A DNA stretch of 54,707 bases, taken from Pararhodobacter sp. Lineage in GTDB: Bacteria > Pseudomonadota > Alphaproteobacteria > Rhodobacterales > Rhodobacteraceae. The stretch spans positions 1 to 54,707 of the forward strand of contig JAFIEK010000026.1 in the NCBI GenBank assembly GCA_020832545.1, in the 5' to 3' direction. Positions 48,523 to 54,707 of this stretch are shown piece after piece (within the stretch, counting starts at the first letter, position 1; each line of letters opens with the position of its first letter). The position numbers were made by a program, and so were the translations under genes. Under the pieces are notes generated by a model that was not told the DNA's origin, ran no database searches, and saw only the letters and a list, made by a program, of their open reading frames with translations.

Positions 48523-48761
48523 TTCGTTGAGAACCCGAATTCGCGCTCAAGCAATGAAAAAAGATCGGCAGCCCCCCGTTCGTCAAACTGCAAGGTCTGA
48601 CTTAGTTTGTCCGGGATTTCCCGGTCTGCAGACCCATATGTATTAAGCTGAAGAACTTTCTTTCCATTGCTTTCTGCAATCAGATAGCGGCACTCTACTT
48701 GGGTAGGGTGCAGTGAGCGGAAGTTCCGATCGTCTTTCGTGATCGCTTTGACGAGTGCCAT
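48519..48761 (-). CDS. small unknown protein inside the formate dehydrogenase operon
   Basis: 80 residues beginning MALVKAITKDDRNFRSLHP, probably all beta/alpha and soluble. It contains CRYLIAESNGKKVLQLNTYG and a C-terminal helix. I recall similar free-standing proteins in other bacteria whose function is unknown and whose database names are unreliable. Its ATG is 1 base past the fdsB stop and its ribosome-binding site (GAGGAGG) lies in the last fdsB codons. Its stop overlaps the fdsA start by ATGA. It is thus tightly coupled on both sides. The coding sequence is visibly richer in A and T than its neighbours, which suggests later insertion. Confidence 0.8.
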   Translation of the reverse strand: MALVKAITKDDRNFRSLHPTQVECRYLIAESNGKKVLQLNTYGSADREIPDKLSQTLQFDERGAADLFSLLEREFGFSTK

Positions 48762-48762
48762 C

Positions 48763-50448
48763 CTATACCTCCTCGGGGAAATGTTGCATCACCAGCCGGA
48801 TCGGGTTGGGCGCGGCCTGTCCAAGCCCGCAGATCGAGGCGTCGACCATGACGGTGCACAGATCTTCCAGCAGATCGCGGTCCCAGCGCGGAGCCTGCAT
48901 CAATTTGACCGCCTTTTCGCAGCCCGCGCGGCAGGGCGTACACTGGCCGCAGCTTTCATCCTCGAAAAACCGCAGCATATTGAGGGCAGCATCGCGCGCG
49001 CTGTCATGGTCCGACAGCACCACCACGGCGGCAGAGCCGATGAAGCTGCCATGCGGTTGCAGGGTGTCGAAATCGAGCGGGATATCGTTCATATGCGCCG
49101 GGAGCAGGCCCGATGACGGCCCGCCCGGCTGCCAGGCCTTGAATACATGCCCCGCGGCCATACCGCCTGCGGCTGCGATGATCTCGGTGATAGTGGAGCC
49201 CGCGGGCAAAAGGTAGATCCCCGGCTTTGCCACCCGGCCTGAAACCGAATAGCTGCGCAGCCCCTTGCGCCCGTTATGTTCGACCGCGTTCAGTACCTCA
49301 GGCCCTTCGCGGCAGATCTTGGCCATCCAGTGCAGGGTTTCAACATTGTGTACTAGTGTCGGCTGCCCGAACAGGCCGACCTGCGCCACATAGGGCGGGC
49401 GGTGCCGGGGCAGGCCGCGCTTGCCCTCGATCGATTCGATCATCGACGATTCCTCGCCGCAGATATAGGCGCCCGCACCGCGGCGCAGGTCGATGTATCC
49501 CGGCGTGATGATCCCCGCCGCTTCCAGCGCGGCGATCTCTTCGGCCAGGATATGCAGCACCGCCGGGTATTCATCGCGCATGTAGATGAAGCACTTGTCG
49601 GCCTCGACCGCCCAGGCGGCGATCAGCATGCCCTCCAGCATCAGATGCGGGACGCGCTCCAGATAGTAACGGTCCTTGAAGGTGCCCGGCTCGCCCTCGT
49701 CGCCGTTCACGGCCAGATAGCGCGGGCCGGGGTTGGCGCGCACGAAGCCCCATTTCTTGCCCGAGGGAAACCCGGCGCCGCCAAGGCCGCGCAGACCGGA
49801 TTCAAGCACCTTTTCCTGCACCGCCTCCCAGTCGCCGTTCCTGCGCAGGTCTTCGAGCGTGGCGTAACCGCCCGCGGCCCGATACGCCGCCAGCCGCTCA
49901 TAGTCCGGGATCACCGGGTGGAAGTCACCGGCGGCGATGGTTTCGGCGATGTTTTCGGGCGTGGCGTGGTCCACATGGCGGTGGCCGATTTCCACCACCG
50001 GCGCAGTGTCGCAGCGGCCCATGCAGGGCGCGCGCAGCACGCGCACCCTGGCGGGGTCATGCCCGGCTTCGAGCGCCTTTTGCAGCGCCTGCGCCCCGGC
50101 CAGTTCGCATGACAGCGAATCGCAGACCCGGATGGTCAGGTCCGGTGGCGGCGTCTCGCCCTCCTTGACCAGGTCGAAATGCGCGTAGAAGCTGGCATCC
50201 TCCCAGACCTCGGCCATCGACAGGCGCATTTCGTGCGCCAGCGCGCGCAGGTGCGCGGCGGACAGATGCCCGTACCGGTCCTGAATCAGATGCAGGAATT
50301 CGATCAGCAGATCGCGGCGGCGGGGGCGGTCCCCCAGCAGCGCCTGCACCTCTTCCAGCGCCTGATCGTCATACTGGCGGCCCTTGGGGGTGCGCCGTCC
50401 GCGCCCGCGCCCCGATTTCCATACCCCGCTTCCATCGTCCAACGCCAT
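48763..50448 (-). CDS. fdsB: formate dehydrogenase diaphorase subunit, fusion of FdsG (NuoE) and FdsB (NuoF)
   Basis: 561 residues from the ATG at 50448 (GGGAGC upstream). Residues about 30-155 are NuoE-like with 2Fe-2S cysteines C109, C114, C142 and C146 (VCDSLSC, CMGRC). The rest is NuoF-like: GLGGAGFPSGKKW for FMN/NADH, ICGEESSMIESIEGKRG, and a C-terminal 4Fe-4S motif ESCGQCTPCRAGC. In fdsGBA-type operons these are separate genes; the fused form resembles the beta subunit of the two-subunit methylotroph enzyme FDH1. It reduces NAD+ with electrons from FdsA. Confidence 0.95.
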   Translation of the reverse strand: MALDDGSGVWKSGRGRGRRTPKGRQYDDQALEEVQALLGDRPRRRDLLIEFLHLIQDRYGHLSAAHLRALAHEMRLSMAEVWEDASFYAHFDLVKEGETPPPDLTIRVCDSLSCELAGAQALQKALEAGHDPARVRVLRAPCMGRCDTAPVVEIGHRHVDHATPENIAETIAAGDFHPVIPDYERLAAYRAAGGYATLEDLRRNGDWEAVQEKVLESGLRGLGGAGFPSGKKWGFVRANPGPRYLAVNGDEGEPGTFKDRYYLERVPHLMLEGMLIAAWAVEADKCFIYMRDEYPAVLHILAEEIAALEAAGIITPGYIDLRRGAGAYICGEESSMIESIEGKRGLPRHRPPYVAQVGLFGQPTLVHNVETLHWMAKICREGPEVLNAVEHNGRKGLRSYSVSGRVAKPGIYLLPAGSTITEIIAAAGGMAAGHVFKAWQPGGPSSGLLPAHMNDIPLDFDTLQPHGSFIGSAAVVVLSDHDSARDAALNMLRFFEDESCGQCTPCRAGCEKAVKLMQAPRWDRDLLEDLCTVMVDASICGLGQAAPNPIRLVMQHFPEEV

Positions 50449-50485
50449 CGCACTGGCTCCCTGCTGTCGCTGCGTTCTGGTATAC

Positions 50486-50553
50486 AAAGTAACGGGCTGT
50501 TGCCCTTCCGGTCAATATTGATTATCCGTGAATTGATAGGTATTGCCTATCAT
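50486..50553 (-). promoter_or_regulatory. predicted formate dehydrogenase promoter and LysR-type operator
   Basis: On the minus strand TTGACC (50510-50515) and TACTTT (50486-50491) are 18 bp apart, predicting a start near 50480. Upstream lies the 19-bp palindrome TGATAGG-TATTG-CCTATCA (50535-50553), containing the LysR T-N11-A pattern, with its centre about 65 bp before the predicted start, the usual recognition-site position. No LysR gene is present nearby in the window. Confidence 0.6.
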
Positions 50554-50653
50554 GGCGGCGCGTGCTTCGTGGGACCATGCGCCGCGTTAAGCGCGTGACG
50601 GGTAATCCGCGCTGGGCTATTCTGAGGTGTATTCTGCAGCCCGGGACGGTCTC

Positions 50654-51604
50654 ATGAAGCCATTTTCCACTGCCGCCACCGGACTTGCCATTGCCGCATT
50701 GCTTGCCTTGCCGGGACTTGCCGAGACCCGGGTGCTGGGCGGGCAGGTTCATTATCACGAACGCATCCTGTTGCCCGAGGGCAGCCTGCTGATGGTCGAG
50801 GCGCATGACGCCGAGGAGCGGCTGCTGGCGACCCTGCGCGCGCCGACCGAAGGCGCGCAGGTGCCGCTTGCTTTCGCGCTGGACGTGCCGACCGATACGT
50901 TGCTGACCCTGCGTGCGGGGCTGCGCTGGCCGGATGGCGGGCTGTGGCTGACGCTGCCGCAAGACGTGGCGCCGGGGGACGCGGACATGCACCTGGGCGA
51001 TCTGCGCGCGCGCCAGACCGCGCCGATGGGCTTTGCCAGCCTGTTGCGGTGCGGCGCCACGCTGCTGGAAGTCGGGATCGGCGCCGATGGGGCGCGGCTG
51101 CGCGGGGAGGGCGGGTTCCGGCGGCTGGAGGCGGTGCCCGCCGCCTCGGGCGCGCGGTTCGAGGCCCCCGAGGATGCCGGGACATGGGTCTGGACGCGGG
51201 GCGCGGGTGCGACAGTCTCCATCGCGGCCGCGGAACTGCCCGAATGCAGCCTGGTCCTGCCGCAGGACGATCTGGTGCAGGTCTGGGCGATTGAGCGCCT
51301 GGACGGTGAGGCGCTGTCGCAACCCGAGCGCGCCGAGATCGGGTTCACCGCCGACGGGCGGCTCTTCGCCAGCGTCGGCTGCAACCGCATGATCGGCGGG
51401 TATGCCCGGCATGGCGGCATGCTCAGCCTCGGGCAAGTGGCCAGCACGCTCATGGCCTGCCCCGCGCCGCTGGCGACCGAAGAGCGCCGACTGACCGCGC
51501 TGCTGACCGAGGTTGACGGCTACACACTGGATGGCGACGGCGGCATGGCACTGACCGTGCACGGCGCGCCGGTCATCGCCGCGCGTGTGAAGACCCCGGA
51601 CTGA
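50654..51604 (+). CDS. secreted YbaY-MliC-META three-domain protein
   Basis: 316 residues from the ATG at 50654. A signal peptide (MKPFSTAATGLAIAALLALP, likely cut after GLA) is followed by three parts. Residues about 28-115 are a YbaY/YscW-like beta domain (VHYHERILLPEGSLLMVEA). Residues about 125-205 resemble MliC, the C-type lysozyme inhibitor (LRCGATLLEV ... AASGARFE ... TWVWTRGAGATVSI). Residues about 215-305 are a META/HslJ domain (WAIERLDGEAL ... SVGCNRMIGGY ... STLMACP). There is no lipobox cysteine at the cleavage site. It is periplasmic and may protect against lysozyme or envelope stress (inference). Confidence 0.82.
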   Translation: MKPFSTAATGLAIAALLALPGLAETRVLGGQVHYHERILLPEGSLLMVEAHDAEERLLATLRAPTEGAQVPLAFALDVPTDTLLTLRAGLRWPDGGLWLTLPQDVAPGDADMHLGDLRARQTAPMGFASLLRCGATLLEVGIGADGARLRGEGGFRRLEAVPAASGARFEAPEDAGTWVWTRGAGATVSIAAAELPECSLVLPQDDLVQVWAIERLDGEALSQPERAEIGFTADGRLFASVGCNRMIGGYARHGGMLSLGQVASTLMACPAPLATEERRLTALLTEVDGYTLDGDGGMALTVHGAPVIAARVKTPD

Positions 51605-51773
51605 CCCCGCAGCTTGCGCAGGCGCAATCGGCGGCCTCAGACCTCCGGCCGCGCCCGTCCGCATGGCGTGTTTGCGCAGGATCAAGGCGCCCGGGCTTGC
51701 AATCCCCGATCCTGTGCCAAGGTAAAAGGGCAGGGGCGGCACGTCCTGCCCGGGCGACAAGGGGAGAGATCAG

Positions 51774-52531
51774 ATGTTCGATTTCACGGGGAAAACCGCC
51801 ATCGTTACCGGCGCCGGTTCGGTTCGGGGATCGGCGAGGCCATTGCACTGGAGCTCGCCGCCTCGGGCGCCTTCGTGGTGGTCAGCGATCTGGACGAGGA
51901 TGCCGCCAACCGTGTTGTGGCGATGATCCTGGACCGCGGGGGCAAGGCCGAAGGCGTCGCCGCCGATGTGTCCGACCCGCAGGCCATGGAGCGCATGGTC
52001 GCCTTTGCCGAATCCGAAACCGGCGGCCTGCATCTGGCGGTGAACAACGCGGGCATCGGCGGTCCACAGGAGCCGGTGGGCGCGTATCCGCTGGACGGCT
52101 GGAAACAGGTGATCGATGTCAACCTGAACGGTGTGTTCTACGGCCTGCGTTATCAGATCCCGGCGATGGAACGCGCGGGCGGCGGGGCGATCGTCAACAT
52201 GGCCTCGATCCTGGGGTCGGTCGGTTTTGCCAATGCCAGCGCCTATGTGGCGGCCAAGCACGGGGTGCTGGGGCTGACCAAGACCGCCGCCATGGAGTAT
52301 TCCGCCAGGGGCATCCGGATCAACGCGGTCGGCCCCGGCTTCATCGAGACGCCGCTTCTGACAAAGAACCTGGAACAGGAGATGCTGGACGCGCTGGCCG
52401 GCATGCACCCCATCGGCCGGATCGGCACGCCCGAGGAGGTCTCGGCGCTGACCTGTTTCCTGCTGTCCGAGCGCGCGGGCTTCATCACCGGAAGCTATCA
52501 TCTGGTGGACGGCGCCTACACGGCGCAGTAA
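51774..52531 (+). pseudogene. short-chain dehydrogenase/reductase broken by a 5-bp duplication
   Basis: The proper start is the ATG at 51774 (GGGGAGAG upstream), reading MFDFTGKTAIVTGAGS. Then GGTTC at 51816-51820 is repeated at 51821-51825, shifting the frame exactly in the TGxxxGIG cofactor loop. Removing one copy restores TGAGSGIGEAIALELAASG and continues through NNAGIGG, the catalytic Ser/Tyr/Lys region (MASILGSVGFANASAYVAAKHG), to the end at 52531. As written, translation from 51774 goes out of frame at once. It may be a real mutation or a sequence error. A 3-oxoacyl reductase- or glucose dehydrogenase-like activity is expected if intact. Confidence 0.85.
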
Positions 52532-52578
52532 CAGGAAACGCGCAGTCACAACCGCCGCAGCGATCCGATAGGGTGCCC

Positions 52579-54707
52579 ATGACCGAAAAGCTGAAACCCT
52601 GGGCCACGCCCGTGGCCGAGGTTCTCTCGCATGTGGAGGCCAGCGAAAAGGGGCTGAGCACGGACGATGCCGCGCAGCGGCTGGAGCGCCATGGCCCCAA
52701 CAAGCTGCCCGAACCCGAAACGCGCAGCACGCTGATGCGTTTCATCGTGCAGTTCCACAACGTGCTGATCTATGTCCTGCTGGGTGCGGCGCTGATCAAG
52801 GCGCTGATGGGGCACTGGATCGACACCAGCGTGATCCTTGCGGTGGTGGTGCTGAACGCGATCATCGGCTTCATTCAGGAAGGCCGCGCCGAAGCGGCGA
52901 TGGAGGCGATCCGCGGCATGCTGGCCCCGCGCGCGGCCGTGCTGCGCGACGGCAAGCGGGTCACGGTCGATGGCGCCGATCTGGTGCCCGGCGACGTGGT
53001 CCTGCTGGAAGCGGGCGACAAGGTGCCCGCCGACCTGCGCATCCTGCGTGCGCGGGGCATGGCGGCGCAGGAGGCGATCCTGACCGGGGAATCGGTGCCG
53101 GTGGAGAAGGGCACCGACCCGGTGGCGGCGGGCGCCGCGCTGGGGGACCGGGGGTCGATGCTCTGGTCCGGCACGCTGCTGACGCAGGGTGCCGGGCGCG
53201 GGCTGGTGGTGGCCACCGGTGCGGACACCGAAATCGGGCGGATCGGCGGGATGCTCTCGGGCGTGGAAAAGCTGACCACGCCGCTGGTGGCGCAGATGAA
53301 CCTGTTTGGCCGCTGGCTCAGCCTGTTCATCCTGACCGCTGCGGCGCTGCTGTTCGCCTTTGGCGTGTTCATCCGCGACTACCCGGTGGAAGAGGCTTTC
53401 ATGGCGGTGGTGGCTGTCGCTGTGTCCTCGATCCCCGAGGGGCTTCCGGCGGTGCTGACCATCACGCTGGCGCTGGGCGTGCAGGCCATGGCGCGGCGCA
53501 ACGCCATCGTCCGGCGCCTTCCGGCGATCGAGACCGTGGGCGCGGTGTCGGTCATCTGCACCGACAAGACCGGCACGCTGACCCGCAACGAAATGACCGT
53601 GGCGCTGGCCGAAACCCCCGGCGGGCGGCTGGAAATCGCGGGCGACGGGTACGCGCCGAAGGGCAAGATCACGGGCGAGGGTGACGCGGAAGCGCTGGCG
53701 CAGGCCGCCGCGCTCTGCAACGATGCCGAACTCCACGAGCGCGCGGACGGCTGGATGGTCGAGGGCGATCCGATGGAAGGCGCGCTGCTGGCCTTTGCGG
53801 GCAAGGCGCTGGCGGAGGACCCGCGCGCCGCCTGGGAACGGGCGGATACCATCCCCTTCGACAGCCGCCACCGCTACATGGCGACCCTGCACGAACGGGA
53901 CGGCACGCGCCGCATCCACGTCAAGGGCGCGCCGGAGCGGGTGCTGGGCATGTGCGCGCGCCTGCCCGATGGCGGCGCCTTCGACCCCAAGCGCTGGCAT
54001 GACCACGCCGACGCCATGGCGGCCGAAGGCACCCGCGTTCTGGCGCTGGCGATGATGGAAGCCGACACGCTGGACGAGGCGGCGCTGCACGGCGGTCTGA
54101 CCTTCCTGGGCCTGGTCGGGCTGATCGACCCGCCGCGCCCCGAGGCGATCGAGGCCGTCGCCGAATGCCGCGCCGCTGGAATCGGGGTCAAGATGATCAC
54201 CGGCGACCATGCCGGGACCGCCCGCGCCATTGCCACGCGGGTGGGGCTGGAACACGCCGACGAGGTGCTGACCGGCGCCGATCTGGAAGAGATGGACGAC
54301 ACCCGCCTGGCGCAGGTCGTGCGCGATGTCGATGTCTTTGCCCGCACCACCCCCGAGCACAAGCTGCGTCTGGTCAAGGCGTTGCAAAGCCACGGGCTGA
54401 CGGTGGCGATGACCGGCGACGGGGTGAACGACGCGCCGGCGCTGAAACGCGCCGATGTGGGCATCGCCATGGGGCAGAAGGGCTCGGAGGCGGCGAAAGA
54501 GGCTTCCGAACTGGTTCTGGCGGATGACAACTTCGCCTCCATCGCCGCCGCCGTGCGCGAAGGCCGCACCGTCTATGACAATATCCGCAAGGTGATCGGC
54601 TGGACCCTGCCGACGAACGCGGGCGAAAGCTCGGCCATCATTCTTGCCATCCTGATCGGCGTGGCGCTGCCGATCACGGCACTGCAGGTGCTGTGGGTGA
54701 ACATGAT
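52579..54707 (+). CDS. P2-type cation-transporting ATPase, 3' end missing
   Basis: The frame runs from the ATG at 52579 to the window end, about 709 codons, so some C-terminal membrane helices are missing. It has an N-terminal cation-ATPase domain (WATPVAEVLSHVEAS ... GLSTDDAAQRLERHGPN), the actuator TGES (ILTGESVPVEK), PEGLP in membrane helix 4 followed by RRLPAIETVGAVSVICTDKTGTLTRNEMTV with the phosphorylated aspartate, the nucleotide-domain KGAPERV and the hinge TGDGVNDAPALKRADVGIAMG. These match the SERCA/PMR1-like bacterial group, which moves Ca2+ or other cations; the ion cannot be fixed. It starts 48 bp after the SDR stop. Confidence 0.93.
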   Translation, partial: MTEKLKPWATPVAEVLSHVEASEKGLSTDDAAQRLERHGPNKLPEPETRSTLMRFIVQFHNVLIYVLLGAALIKALMGHWIDTSVILAVVVLNAIIGFIQEGRAEAAMEAIRGMLAPRAAVLRDGKRVTVDGADLVPGDVVLLEAGDKVPADLRILRARGMAAQEAILTGESVPVEKGTDPVAAGAALGDRGSMLWSGTLLTQGAGRGLVVATGADTEIGRIGGMLSGVEKLTTPLVAQMNLFGRWLSLFILTAAALLFAFGVFIRDYPVEEAFMAVVAVAVSSIPEGLPAVLTITLALGVQAMARRNAIVRRLPAIETVGAVSVICTDKTGTLTRNEMTVALAETPGGRLEIAGDGYAPKGKITGEGDAEALAQAAALCNDAELHERADGWMVEGDPMEGALLAFAGKALAEDPRAAWERADTIPFDSRHRYMATLHERDGTRRIHVKGAPERVLGMCARLPDGGAFDPKRWHDHADAMAAEGTRVLALAMMEADTLDEAALHGGLTFLGLVGLIDPPRPEAIEAVAECRAAGIGVKMITGDHAGTARAIATRVGLEHADEVLTGADLEEMDDTRLAQVVRDVDVFARTTPEHKLRLVKALQSHGLTVAMTGDGVNDAPALKRADVGIAMGQKGSEAAKEASELVLADDNFASIAAAVREGRTVYDNIRKVIGWTLPTNAGESSAIILAILIGVALPITALQVLWVNM

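Noticed and set aside
51614-51817. Upstream open frame as an alternative N-terminus of the dehydrogenase
   Set aside because: It gives an Arg-rich sequence without the first strand and TG motif, while the other frame from 51774 encodes exactly that missing part.
52546-54393. 615-codon open frame antisense to the P-type ATPase
   Set aside because: The sense strand carries all P-type ATPase motifs and runs off the window, so the opposite frame is a shadow.

Overview
The window is high-GC, gene-dense chromosomal DNA from an alphaproteobacterium, most likely of the Rhodobacteraceae (Roseobacter/Rhodobacter relatives). Pointers are an atpHAGDC operon standing apart from the membrane-sector genes, the paaABCDE/paaZ phenylacetate genes, an NAD-linked formate dehydrogenase with a fused diaphorase subunit, and a family of G/C-rich repeats found mostly at gene 3' ends. 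This assignment rests on gene content and recalled protein families, not on a database search. No rRNA, tRNA, CRISPR array, prophage or insertion sequence was seen.

Region 1 (1-25,850) is mostly housekeeping. It holds the 3' part of an OmpA-domain cell-wall protein with 96-bp internal repeats, an NTF2-like protein, clpA, gloB, a methyltransferase, the F1 ATP synthase operon atpHAGDC, folB-folP-glmM, a UbiH-type hydroxylase, a small membrane protein, a HAD nucleotidase, a GntR regulator, a large membrane glycosyltransferase, carA, pyrF, a universal stress protein, ilvE, truB and arginase.

Region 2 (26,043-37,579) is a catabolic block for aromatic compounds, nearly all on the minus strand. In transcription order it reads: metallo-beta-lactamase-fold protein, YjbR-like protein, FAD monooxygenase, DUF2783 protein, paaX, paaA, paaB, paaC, paaD, paaE, an extra PaaA/PaaC-family protein, paaZ. 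A divergent MarR-type regulator sits at the head. A promoter with an inverted-repeat operator candidate can be read in front of paaA. The ring epoxidase (PaaABCE, matured with PaaD) and the ring-opening enzyme PaaZ are here; the CoA ligase and the beta-oxidation genes of the pathway are not.

Region 3 (37,690-45,470) has gabT with a divergent XRE-cupin regulator, a malonyl-CoA synthetase whose reading frame runs into a repeat element, an LLM-type flavin oxidoreductase, and a copper efflux unit (copA, cueR) with a clear CueR-type promoter of 19-bp spacing.

Region 4 (45,739-54,707) holds an NAD-dependent formate dehydrogenase operon (fused FdsG-FdsB, a small unknown protein, FdsA) with a LysR-type operator candidate upstream. 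It is followed by a secreted three-domain YbaY-MliC-META protein, a short-chain dehydrogenase broken by a 5-bp duplication, and a P2-type cation ATPase cut by the window end. The least explained items are the small gene inside the formate dehydrogenase operon, the extra PaaA/C-family protein, the metallo-beta-lactamase homologue lacking its second-metal ligands, and the repeat family.
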